Assembly: GCA_027484985.1 (NCBI GenBank)
Contig: JAIXRW010000059.1
Location: forward strand, 46,858 to 110,857
From: Rhodobacter sp.
GTDB lineage: Bacteria > Pseudomonadota > Alphaproteobacteria > Rhodobacterales > Rhodobacteraceae
DNA: 64,000 bases
Reading direction: 5' to 3'
Shown here: in pieces, positions 47,637 through 55,630 of the stretch
How the letters are laid out: each line of letters starts with the position of its first letter
How positions within the stretch are numbered: the first letter of the stretch is position 1
Program-made: the position numbers and the translations under genes
The notes under the pieces: generated by a model
What the model was told of the DNA's origin: nothing
Seen by the model: the letters and a program-made list of their open reading frames with translations, nothing else
The model's database searches: none

Positions 47637-48503
47637 TCAGGCGCGATTGGCATTGGCCCCGAGCGCAAGAAGGGCATCCTTGACCACATCGGCCATCGGC
47701 GTGGTCGGCCGCCCGATCAACCGCGACAGGGTTTTCGAATTGTCCTCAAGCGCGCCTTTGCCTGCCTGAACATCGCTGTCGGCCAGCATGGCGGCAAAAC
47801 CTTCGGGCAGGCCGAAGGATTGCAGCACGCCTTTGTAAGTGTCGAACGGCATGTCGTTATAGGGAATGTCGCGCCCCGTCTGGCGTGACACCTCGGCCGC
47901 CATGTCGGCAAGGGTGTAGCCGGTATCGCCTGCCAGTTCATAGGTCTTGCCGCCATGTCCGGCCCCAAGGGCCGTGACGGCAATCGCCTCGGCGTAATCG
48001 GCGCGTGCAGCGGCGCTGAACCGCCCCGCGCCCGCCGCCCCGATCAACCCGCCCGCCGCCAGCGCCCCGCCCAGCGATCCGGTCTGGTTCTCGATATACC
48101 AGCCGTTGCGCAACAGCGTGTAATCCAGCCCCGATGCCAGCAGATGCGCCTCGGTCGCCTTGTGATCGGCGGCCAGCAGCATGGCCGAACGGTCGGCCCC
48201 CAACAGGCTGGTATAGATCACCCGCCCCACACCCGCTGCCCGTGCCGCATCGATCACGCGGATATGCTGGCCCACGCGGTCATTGAAATCGTTGGACGAG
48301 ATCAGCACCAGAACCGACACGCCGCTAAGCGCGCTAAAGGTGGCGGGATCGGTGTAATCAAAGGCCCGCGCCGTGCCCGCGCCCGCGCCTGTGGCCTTGG
48401 CGGGGTTTCGGGCCAGTGCAATGGCCTGTCCGCCCCGCGCCGCGATAGCGGAAAGCGCAAGACGGCCCAACTGGCCCGTGGCCCCGGTAATGGCAAGTGT
48501 CAT
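47637..48503 (-). CDS. NmrA-like NAD(P)H:quinone oxidoreductase (QorB/YtfG-like)
   Basis: A 288-residue atypical SDR. The N-terminal TGATGQLGRLALSAIAARG binds NADP(H), followed by YTSLLGAD, the LLRNGWYIEN motif and a C-terminal half with no catalytic SDR tyrosine triad in the classic place. It resembles E. coli QorB (YtfG), a quinone reductase. It is divergent from a HxlR-type regulator with a perfect palindrome between, the same arrangement as ytfG-ytfH in E. coli, so redox- or electrophile-responsive control is likely. Confidence 0.88.
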   Translation of the reverse strand: MTLAITGATGQLGRLALSAIAARGGQAIALARNPAKATGAGAGTARAFDYTDPATFSALSGVSVLVLISSNDFNDRVGQHIRVIDAARAAGVGRVIYTSLLGADRSAMLLAADHKATEAHLLASGLDYTLLRNGWYIENQTGSLGGALAAGGLIGAAGAGRFSAAARADYAEAIAVTALGAGHGGKTYELAGDTGYTLADMAAEVSRQTGRDIPYNDMPFDTYKGVLQSFGLPEGFAAMLADSDVQAGKGALEDNSKTLSRLIGRPTTPMADVVKDALLALGANANRA

Positions 48504-48545
48504 CTCTGTCTCCCTTGACTGACGATGGGCACAAGCTGTGCGCTT

Positions 48546-48564
48546 TACTTCCGAAAAGGAAGTA
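48546..48564. promoter_or_regulatory. Palindromic operator between the QorB-like and HxlR genes
   Basis: TACTTCC-GAAAA-GGAAGTA is a perfect 7-5-7 inverted repeat in the divergent promoter region, 48 bases before the HxlR gene and 43 before the QorB-like gene. HxlR dimers bind sites of this kind, so it is the likely autoregulatory operator. Confidence 0.7.
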
Positions 48565-48611
48565 CGTACATTTTGGTAAGTATTCCGCACCAGCGCACAG
48601 GCCCGACTGCC

Positions 48612-48980
48612 ATGAAGGATTTTCCCGCCCCGCCCCCCGGTTCCTGCCCCGATGTGCTGCACCCGCGCTGCCCGTCGCGCCAGGTTTTGCAGCACCTGAC
48701 CAGCCGCTGGGGCGCGCTTGTCCTTGTGGCGCTGGCAGGGCGCACCTTGCGCTTTTCCGACCTGCGCCGCGCCTTGGGCGATGTGTCCGACCGCATGCTT
48801 GCCCAGACCCTGCAAGGGCTGGAAGCCGATGGTATGGTGCGGCGGGTGGCCCATGACGTGGTTCCCCCCCATGTCGATTACAGCCTGACCGAGATCGGGC
48901 AAGAGGCGGCGGTTCTGGTGCGCGGTCTGGCAGACTGGGTCGAACGCCGCCTGCCCGACATTCTGGGCTGCCAGCGCTAG
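48612..48980 (+). CDS. HxlR-family transcriptional regulator
   Basis: A 122-residue winged-helix regulator of the HxlR/YtfH family: CPSRQVLQHLTSRWGALVLV, LRFSDLRRALGDVSDRMLAQ, LEADGMVRRVAHDVVPPHVD, YSLTEIGQEA. A cysteine near the N-terminus (two in the CPDVLHPRCPS stretch) is the usual sensor in thiol-responsive members. Its start at 48612 gives the normal short N-terminal arm; an earlier in-frame start would cover the operator. It is divergent from a quinone-reductase-like gene that it should repress. Confidence 0.9.
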   Translation: MKDFPAPPPGSCPDVLHPRCPSRQVLQHLTSRWGALVLVALAGRTLRFSDLRRALGDVSDRMLAQTLQGLEADGMVRRVAHDVVPPHVDYSLTEIGQEAAVLVRGLADWVERRLPDILGCQR

Positions 48981-49057
48981 CGCCGCCCGCCTTTGCCTGT
49001 ATCGGTCAGTCCACTTCGCCCCCACAAGGCGGCCGAGGGTTGGACAACCAGACGGCC

Positions 49058-49423
49058 ATGGGGGCGCCGATGACCTTGGGACCGATCAAGACGGGCAATG
49101 ACCATACCTTCCGGCCCGGGAATATCCGACTGCGCAAGGGCGAAACCCGTGCCGATATTGCCAAGCTGAACAAGATCGAAATCCGGCGCACCATGCGGAC
49201 CAACGAACTGTCCTATCCGGCGATGAAGTCGCTTTTCAAAGGGCGGTCGGTTTTTTGCTACCGTCATGGCGGGGCCATCCATCGGGCGATCATGAAGATG
49301 GCCGAAGTGAAGCGCCACTTCGTCAACATCCACAAAGATTACCGATCCGTCATTGGCCCGCATCAGGCCTTTGCCCGCAAGTATTCCTTGCGCGATGTCG
49401 CCGCCGCCATCCTGCACTTGTAA
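49058..49423 (+). CDS. Unknown basic protein
   Basis: About 121 residues from an ATG at 49058 (a TTG at 49040 or an ATG at 49070 are also possible). It is rich in Arg and Lys with an unusual number of His, Met and Tyr for this genome: IRRTMRTNELSYPAMKSLFK, VFCYRHGGAIHRAIMKMAEV, HKDYRSVIGPHQAFARKYSL. The reading runs without stops on the + strand where the reverse strand also has an ORF that looks like a shadow. I recognise no domain. The start lacks a clear ribosome-binding site, so the gene is supported mainly by composition. Confidence 0.5.
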   Translation: MGAPMTLGPIKTGNDHTFRPGNIRLRKGETRADIAKLNKIEIRRTMRTNELSYPAMKSLFKGRSVFCYRHGGAIHRAIMKMAEVKRHFVNIHKDYRSVIGPHQAFARKYSLRDVAAAILHL

Positions 49424-49443
49424 CCAGCCCGGTGGCTGCGGCC

Positions 49444-49466
49444 AGCCCGCCCTGCCGGGGCGGGCC
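49444..49466 (-). terminator. GC hairpin after hflX
   Basis: GCCCGCCC and GGGGCGGGC form a stem with a TGCC loop right at the end of hflX on the - strand. There is no U-run; it is also downstream of the unknown + strand gene. Confidence 0.45.
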
Positions 49467-50794
49467 TAGCCCAGATCGCGGTAGCGTTTTTCCTGCCGTG
49501 CAGTCCAGCGCACCTGAACGGCGAAACCCGTCTCGGTCGCCTCTTCGCCCAGCACCACGCCTTCGGCATGCAGCCATGCGCGGCGGCGGCCATCGCTGAA
49601 GGGAACGGCGATCACGCGTTCGGTCTTTTCCTCGTCAAAGACGCCGGAAATGACATCAAGCAGATGCGCGATCCCCTCGCCCGTCAGGGCCGAGACGGGG
49701 AAAACCCCTTCGCGCGTTTCGGCCTGCGCCTGCAACGCGCCGCGCTGGCTGGCATCGACAAGGTCCAGCTTGTTCCACACCTCAAGCTGCGGCGTGGCCG
49801 CGCCAACGCCCAACGATTGCAGGATATCGGCCACATCGGCGGCCTGTTCGTTGCTTTCTGGGTGGCTGATATCGCGCACATGCACCACCAGATCGGCTTC
49901 CAGCACCTCTTCCAGCGTGGCGCGGAAGGCGGCGACGAGTTGCGTGGGCAGGTCGGAAATGAACCCCACCGTATCGGACACGATGATCTTGCGCCCCGAG
50001 GGCAGCGTGACGCCGCGCATGGTAGGATCAAGCGTGGCAAACAGCATGTCCTTGGCCAGAACATCGGCCCCCGTCATGCGGTTGAACAACGTCGATTTGC
50101 CGGCATTGGTGTAACCGACCAGCGCCACGATGGGGAACGGCACCTTGCGCCGCGCGGCGCGGTGCAATTCGCGGGTTTTCACCACCTTGTCCAGCTGCCG
50201 CTTCAGGCGGATCACCTGATCGTCGATGGCGCGGCGGTCGGCTTCGATCTGCGTCTCGCCGGGACCGCCGACAAAGCCGAAACCGCCGCGCTGCCGTTCA
50301 AGGTGGGTCCATGCCCGCACAAGGCGGGTGCGCTGATAGGACAAAGCCGCCAGTTCCACTTGCAACACGCCTTCGCGGGTGCGGGCGCGGTCGGCGAAAA
50401 TCTCAAGGATCAGGCCGGTGCGGTCAAGCAGCTTGACCTCCCATTCCTTTTCGAGATTGCGTTGCTGCACGGGCGAAACCGGGCCGTCCACCAGCACCAG
50501 ACCCACATCCAGTTCGTGAAAGCGGTCATGCAGTTCCTTGACCTTGCCGGACCCGAACAGCATGCCCGGTTGCAGGCGCGGCAGGCGCACCACTTCGGCC
50601 CCCACCACCTCCATATCGGGCAGGGCTGCGGCAAGGCTGACAGCCTCGGCAAGCCCGTGTTCGGGCAGGCGGCGCGAGCGGTCGTTGCGGATATCGGGAT
50701 GCAGCACATAGGCGCGCATCACCTTGGCGGCGGTGGAACGGTCGCGATCTTCCCGCCCATAGGGCAGGACGTCGTCTTCGTCATCTTCGGGCAA
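49466..50794 (-). CDS. hflX: GTPase HflX
   Basis: A 442-residue ribosome-associated GTPase that splits stalled or hibernating 70S ribosomes. An N-terminal glycine-rich HflX domain (LLDRTGLILEIFADRARTRE, GGFGFVGGPGETQIE) precedes the G domain with VALVGYTNAGKSTLFNRMTG (G1), SDTVGFISDLP (G3) and NKLDLVD (G4). The longest reading begins with a TTG at 50794, nine bases after the hfq stop; GTG/ATG codons near 50719-50722 are alternatives that still keep the whole HflX domain. Pairing with hfq is conserved across proteobacteria. Confidence 0.96.
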   Translation of the reverse strand: MPEDDEDDVLPYGREDRDRSTAAKVMRAYVLHPDIRNDRSRRLPEHGLAEAVSLAAALPDMEVVGAEVVRLPRLQPGMLFGSGKVKELHDRFHELDVGLVLVDGPVSPVQQRNLEKEWEVKLLDRTGLILEIFADRARTREGVLQVELAALSYQRTRLVRAWTHLERQRGGFGFVGGPGETQIEADRRAIDDQVIRLKRQLDKVVKTRELHRAARRKVPFPIVALVGYTNAGKSTLFNRMTGADVLAKDMLFATLDPTMRGVTLPSGRKIIVSDTVGFISDLPTQLVAAFRATLEEVLEADLVVHVRDISHPESNEQAADVADILQSLGVGAATPQLEVWNKLDLVDASQRGALQAQAETREGVFPVSALTGEGIAHLLDVISGVFDEEKTERVIAVPFSDGRRRAWLHAEGVVLGEEATETGFAVQVRWTARQEKRYRDLG

Positions 50795-50802
50795 GTCGGA
50801 AA

Positions 50803-51036
50803 TCAGTCTTCGCCTTCATAAAGGTTGATCGGCGCGCCCGGCATGATGGTGGAAATCGCGTGCTTATAGACAAGCTGCGATTGGCCATCCCGGCGCAAAA
50901 GAACGCAGAAATTGTCAAACCAGGTAATGACACCCTGCAACTTTACCCCGTTGATCAGGAAGATCGTGACCGGAACCTTGGCCTTCCGCACATGGTTAAG
51001 AAACGCGTCCTGCAAATTCTGTTTGTCGCTGGCCAT
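50803..51036 (-). CDS. hfq: RNA chaperone Hfq
   Basis: A 77-residue Sm-like protein that forms a hexamer and matches small RNAs to mRNAs. Sm1 and Sm2 are intact ([48 protein letters not shown]). The YKHAIST proximal-face motif has Tyr-Lys-His as required for U-rich RNA binding. It lacks the long acidic C-terminal tail of E. coli Hfq, as usual in alphaproteobacteria. It heads the hfq-hflX operon and is relevant to the candidate small RNA at 4.86 kb. Confidence 0.98.
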   Translation of the reverse strand: MASDKQNLQDAFLNHVRKAKVPVTIFLINGVKLQGVITWFDNFCVLLRRDGQSQLVYKHAISTIMPGAPINLYEGED

Positions 51037-51209
51037 TCTTTTCTTTGCCTTTTTTCTTGGTCTTGTCGCGCGATGGCGGGCGGCACGCTGCCCCGAGCGC
51101 GGGGGGTTGCAACCCTGCGGTCAAAGTATGGTACGGGTTGCGCCGAGTTTCCAGCGCCAAAATCCCGAATTTGACCGCCTTTCGTGGATGGTCATGCGAA
51201 AAGGCGCCC

Positions 51210-52721
51210 TTATCTGCGCCAACCGGCCGGTGCCAGCAACACCAGCATCGCCAAAAGTTCAACCCGCCCCAGCACCATCACCCCCGCCAACACGACCTTG
51301 GCCCCGGGGCCAAGCGCGGCAAAGCTTTGCGGGACGCCCGCCACATCGGCCAACGGCCCCGCCGAGGTAAGCGCGGCGATCGACAGGATCAGCGCGGGTT
51401 CGAACTCCACGCCCAGCAGTGTCAACAGCGTGGCGGCCACCGCCAGCGCACCGGCAAACAGCATGAAATAGACCCAAGCCAGATAGGCCCCTTCGCCGCG
51501 CAGGCGCCGCCGCAGCGCCCCGCTGCCGCCCACCACATGCGGATGCACCAGCCGCTCCAGCTCGTGCCCGCCCTGCATGGCTAGCGCATAAAGCCGAAGC
51601 AGCTTTACCCCGCCTGCCGTGGTGGCAATGCCCCCCCCGAACAGCGCCAGCCCCGCCAGAACCAGCCCCGGCGTTCCAAAGCCCGACCACCCCGTCGTCG
51701 CATCCCATTGCGACGAGGTGAACCCCGTGGTGGTCAGAAAGGACAGCGTGGTAAAGGCCCCGCCCCACAGCGACCGCAGCACACCAAGTGGCGCCTCGGG
51801 CATTGATGCCGACGAAAGCACCCAGTGGCGCAGGAACAGCACCAAGGGCAGCAGCACGACGATGGCCAGCCCCAGCCGCAATTCTGGGTCGTCGCGCAGC
51901 CGCCCGCCCCGGTCATACAGCACCGCCCCGGGCCAGACCCGCCGCGACAGCGCCGCCATCAGCACGACGAACACCGCCATCTCGCCCGCCAGACCGGCCG
52001 CCCCAGATTGAAGCCCGCCCACCGGGCTGATGCCACTGGTCGCCACGGCCGACATGGCGTGACAGAAGGCCACGAAAGACCTGTCCCCCGCCGCCACCAG
52101 CGCCCCCCACAGCACCACTGTCAGCCCCAGATAGGCAGGCAGCAGCACGCCCGCCTGTTGCAGCATCCGCCGCGCCGGCGTGGCGGTGTGGGTGATCTGG
52201 CTTAGCCCCGCCTCGCCCCGGCCCGGAACGCGGCCCGTCACAACCTCGATCCCGCCAAGGTTCATCGGCGCCAGAATGGCCATTCCGGCCACAAGGATGA
52301 AGAACCCGCCCATCCAGCCCACCTGCGCCCGCCACAGATGCACCGCTTCGGGCAGGCGGCCCACCTCGTAAACACTGGCACCGGTGGTGGTGAAAGAGGA
52401 CACCATCTCGAACCACGCGTTCAGATAGCGCGTATCGCCAAGCGCCTGGTGCACCGGCAATGCCATGGCCAGCGGCAGCACCAGATAGGCCAGCACCAGC
52501 GCCGCAAGGCTGGCCCGTACCGGATTGCGCGGGCGCCGGTTGGCCGTGGCGATGCCCAGCATCGCGGCCAGAACCAGCACCATCAGCCCCGAATACAGGA
52601 ACGCCCGCGCCGTGACATGGTCGGAATGGATCACCGCATAGGATGCGGGCAGCCACATCGACACCGCCACAAGCCCCAGCAGCAGCACCGTCAATGGCAG
52701 GTCGGCCAGCGCCCGCAGCAT
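51210..52721 (-). CDS. trkH: Potassium uptake protein TrkH
   Basis: A 503-residue membrane protein of the TrkH/KtrB family, the pore subunit of the Trk potassium importer. It carries many membrane segments, the P-loop-type stretches (FEMVSSFTTTGASVYEVGRL, CHAMSAVATSGISPVGGLQS) and the C-terminal part that contacts TrkA. The start ATG overlaps the stop of trkA by one base (TGATG), so both subunits are made in a coupled way. The position after ntrX is a known arrangement in alphaproteobacteria. Confidence 0.95.
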   Translation of the reverse strand: MLRALADLPLTVLLLGLVAVSMWLPASYAVIHSDHVTARAFLYSGLMVLVLAAMLGIATANRRPRNPVRASLAALVLAYLVLPLAMALPVHQALGDTRYLNAWFEMVSSFTTTGASVYEVGRLPEAVHLWRAQVGWMGGFFILVAGMAILAPMNLGGIEVVTGRVPGRGEAGLSQITHTATPARRMLQQAGVLLPAYLGLTVVLWGALVAAGDRSFVAFCHAMSAVATSGISPVGGLQSGAAGLAGEMAVFVVLMAALSRRVWPGAVLYDRGGRLRDDPELRLGLAIVVLLPLVLFLRHWVLSSASMPEAPLGVLRSLWGGAFTTLSFLTTTGFTSSQWDATTGWSGFGTPGLVLAGLALFGGGIATTAGGVKLLRLYALAMQGGHELERLVHPHVVGGSGALRRRLRGEGAYLAWVYFMLFAGALAVAATLLTLLGVEFEPALILSIAALTSAGPLADVAGVPQSFAALGPGAKVVLAGVMVLGRVELLAMLVLLAPAGWRR

Positions 52722-54097
52722 CAGAAAAAGTCGATCGACACTTGCAGCAGCCGCTCGACCTCGGGCACATCGGCGGCCAAGACGAACAGGGCGATCACGT
52801 CGCCCGCCTCGATCCGCAAATCGCCCGTGGGCTTGACCACCCGCTCGCCCTTCATCAGCGCGCCCACCAGCACGCCTTCGGGAAATTCCACCTCGCGCAC
52901 CAGTTTCCCGGCCAAGGGCGAGGTGGATAGCACCTGCGCCTCGATCATCTCGGCCTCGCTGTCGCCCAGCGAATAGATCGCGCGCACCTTGCCATGGCGG
53001 ACATGGCGCAGGATCGATGACACCGTGGTCGCCCGCGGGTTGATATAGGCATCAATGTCCAACGGGCCCATCAGGGGCGCAAGCGTGGGATCGTTGACCA
53101 GCGCAATGGCCATCTTGCACCCCGCCTGTTTGGCCCGCACGGCGGCAAGGATATTGGTCTTGTCGTCATCGGTGACGGCCAGCACGGCATCGGCGCGGTC
53201 AATGGCGGCTTCCATCAGGATATCCATATCCATCCCGTCGCCATGCAGCACGATGGTGCGTTCCAGCCCGTCGGCCGCCTTTTCCGCCCTTGCGCGGTTC
53301 TTTTCGATCACCTTGGCGCGCATCCGGTCGGTGCGTGCCTCAAGCGCGCGCGCGACGCCAAGGCCGACATTGCCGCCCCCGATGATGACGATGCGTTCCT
53401 GTTTCTTGGTCTGCTTGCCAAAGATGTCGAGCGCGCGGTTCACATCTTCGGAATGGGCAAAGACATAGATCTGGTCGTCCGCGAACAACTGGTCGCCCGC
53501 TTCGGGGGCGAACAGCCGCCCTTCGCGGCGCACGCCCACCACGATGGCGCGCAGACTGGGGAACAATTCGTTCAACTGCCGCAGCGGCGTGTTGAGCACG
53601 GGGCAATCGGCATCCAGCAGGATGCCCAGCAACTGCGCCCGCCCCAGCATGAAGCTTTCGGTATCAAAGGTCGCGGGCGCTGCCAGCCGCTGAAGCGCGG
53701 CCTCGGCCACCTCGCGTTCGGGGCTGATCACCACGTCGATGGGCAGGTGGTCACGGCGATAAAGGTCGGAATAAAGCGGATCAAGATAGCTTTGCGCCCG
53801 CAGCCGCGCGATCTTGCGCGAGACGGAAAACACCGAATGGGCGACCTGACAGGCCACCATATTGACCTCGTCCAAATGGGTGGCGGCGATGATCATGTCG
53901 GCATCGCGTGCCCCTGCCCGTTCCAGCACATCGGGATGTGACGCAAACCCCGCTATGCCCTGCACATCCAGCGTATCGGTCGCGCGGCGCACCAGATCGG
54001 GGTTCATATCGACCAGCGTGACATCATTCCTTTCGCCCGAAAGCTGGCGGGCAATCTGCCAGCCCACCTGTCCCGCGCCGCAGATGATAACTTTCAC
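52721..54097 (-). CDS. trkA: Trk system potassium-binding regulator TrkA
   Basis: A 458-residue cytoplasmic gating subunit with two RCK modules: the first begins IICGAGQVGWQIARQLSGE, the second IIGGGNVGLGVARALEAR, each followed by a TrkA-C domain. The nucleotide (NAD+/ATP) bound at the GxGxxG sites gates TrkH. A GTG at 54097, with GGAGG five bases upstream, is the start. It is followed by trkH, overlapping by one base. Confidence 0.95.
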   Translation of the reverse strand: MKVIICGAGQVGWQIARQLSGERNDVTLVDMNPDLVRRATDTLDVQGIAGFASHPDVLERAGARDADMIIAATHLDEVNMVACQVAHSVFSVSRKIARLRAQSYLDPLYSDLYRRDHLPIDVVISPEREVAEAALQRLAAPATFDTESFMLGRAQLLGILLDADCPVLNTPLRQLNELFPSLRAIVVGVRREGRLFAPEAGDQLFADDQIYVFAHSEDVNRALDIFGKQTKKQERIVIIGGGNVGLGVARALEARTDRMRAKVIEKNRARAEKAADGLERTIVLHGDGMDMDILMEAAIDRADAVLAVTDDDKTNILAAVRAKQAGCKMAIALVNDPTLAPLMGPLDIDAYINPRATTVSSILRHVRHGKVRAIYSLGDSEAEMIEAQVLSTSPLAGKLVREVEFPEGVLVGALMKGERVVKPTGDLRIEAGDVIALFVLAADVPEVERLLQVSIDFF

Positions 54098-54202
54098 GCC
54101 TGCCTCCGGTCGCCGCCCGCCGCCGCCCCAAAGCGGGCCGGCAAAACAGGCACGGGTGTCATCTGGGTCGCCTGCGCCCTGCGGTCAAGCACCCCGCGCG
54201 CG

Positions 54203-55630
54203 TTAGACAGCCTCATCCTCGTCCATGCCCTCGAATTCGTCATCCAGCCGCGCCATGCGCCCGCCCGATTTGGCGGTGGTGACGACGCCCAGTGATTTCA
54301 GCTTGCGGTGCAGGGCGCTGCGTTCCATTCCGACAAAGCTGGCGGTGCGGCTGATATTGCCGCCGAAGCGGTTGATCTGGGTCAGCAGGTATTCGCGTTC
54401 GAACACCTCGCGCGCCTCGCGCAGCGGCAGGGTGGCCATCGCCCCGCCCAGCACAAGGCGGTTGCCATCGCCGCTGGGCGCTTCTTGCCCCGGCAGTTCA
54501 CGCGCCTCGATCGGCCCCGCCCCATCGCCCAGAATCAGCACCCGTTCGATCACGTTGCGCAACTGGCGCACGTTTCCGGGCCAGGGCATGGTCTGCAACA
54601 TCGCTTCCGCCTCGGCGGTCAGCGGGCGCTGGGGCAGGCCCTGGCTGCGGTGGAACAGGTCGATGAAATGCCGCGTCAGTTCGGGCACATCCTCGCGCCG
54701 TTCCTCAAGGCTGGGAACGGCGATCGGCACCACGTTCAGCCTGTCATACAGTTCCTGCCGGAACCGGCCCGCCGCGATTTCCGCCCGCAGATCGCGCGTG
54801 GTTGACGAAATCACCCGCAGATCGACGCGCACCTTGTCGGACCCGCCCGCGCGGGTGAATTGCTGTTCGGTCAGCACGCGCAAGATCTTTGACTGCGTGC
54901 CCAGCGGCATATCTGCCACCTCGTCGAAATAGACCACCCCGCCATGGGCCTGTTCCAGCAGCCCCTTTTCCACGCCCCGTTCCGCGGTTTCGCGGCCGAA
55001 CAGCACCTCTTCCATCCGTTCGGGTTCAATCGTGGCCGATGAAACCGACACGAACGGCGCCGAGGCGCGGGCGGAATTGAGGTGGATATACCGCGCCGCC
55101 ATTTCCTTGCCCGATCCGGCAGGCCCCGTCAGCATGACGCGGCCATTGGATTTCGTCACCTTGTCCAGCTGCGATTTCAGCGCCTTGAAGGCAGGGCTTG
55201 ACCCCAGCATGTCGCTGGCCGTCACATCCTTGCGCCGCAATTCCGAATTTTCGCGGCGAAGGCGGCTGGTTTCCATCGCGCGCCCCACCACCACCATCAA
55301 CTGGTCGATGTTGAAGGGCTTTTCGATAAAGTCGTAGGCCCCCTGCTTTATGGCCGCGACCGCGATCTCGATATTGCCGTGACCCGAGATGATGACGACC
55401 GGCACATCGGGATTGTCGCGCTTGACGGTTTTGAGAATGTCGATCCCGTCCATCCGGCTGTCTTTCAGCCAGATATCCAGGATCATCAGCGCAGGCGGTT
55501 CGGCATTGATCTCGGCCATGCAATCATCCGACGTGCCTGCCAGACGCACCTGATAGCCTTCGTCCTTCAGAATGTCCGCGATCAGGTCGCGGATGTCCTT
55601 TTCGTCATCGACGATGAGTATGCTGCTCAT
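54203..55630 (-). CDS. ntrX: Response regulator NtrX
   Basis: A 475-residue regulator with a receiver domain (phosphorylated Asp52 in LMILDIWLKDS), an AAA+ domain with Walker A LTGPAGSGKEMAARYI (near residues 168-183), GVVYFDEVADMP as Walker B, and a C-terminal Fis-type helix-turn-helix (GNISRTASFVGMERSALHRK). The loop that should read GAFTGA is replaced by LFGRETAERGVEKGLLEQ, so contact with sigma-54 is doubtful. NtrX with NtrY governs nitrogen, redox and envelope genes in alphaproteobacteria. Its ATG overlaps the ntrY stop (ATGA). Confidence 0.95.
   Translation of the reverse strand: MSSILIVDDEKDIRDLIADILKDEGYQVRLAGTSDDCMAEINAEPPALMILDIWLKDSRMDGIDILKTVKRDNPDVPVVIISGHGNIEIAVAAIKQGAYDFIEKPFNIDQLMVVVGRAMETSRLRRENSELRRKDVTASDMLGSSPAFKALKSQLDKVTKSNGRVMLTGPAGSGKEMAARYIHLNSARASAPFVSVSSATIEPERMEEVLFGRETAERGVEKGLLEQAHGGVVYFDEVADMPLGTQSKILRVLTEQQFTRAGGSDKVRVDLRVISSTTRDLRAEIAAGRFRQELYDRLNVVPIAVPSLEERREDVPELTRHFIDLFHRSQGLPQRPLTAEAEAMLQTMPWPGNVRQLRNVIERVLILGDGAGPIEARELPGQEAPSGDGNRLVLGGAMATLPLREAREVFEREYLLTQINRFGGNISRTASFVGMERSALHRKLKSLGVVTTAKSGGRMARLDDEFEGMDEDEAV

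Noticed and set aside
48977..49417. Minus-strand open frame opposite the unknown basic protein
   Set aside because: Considered as the real gene, but its sequence is low in typical core residues and begins without a ribosome-binding site; the + strand reading is the better of two weak choices.
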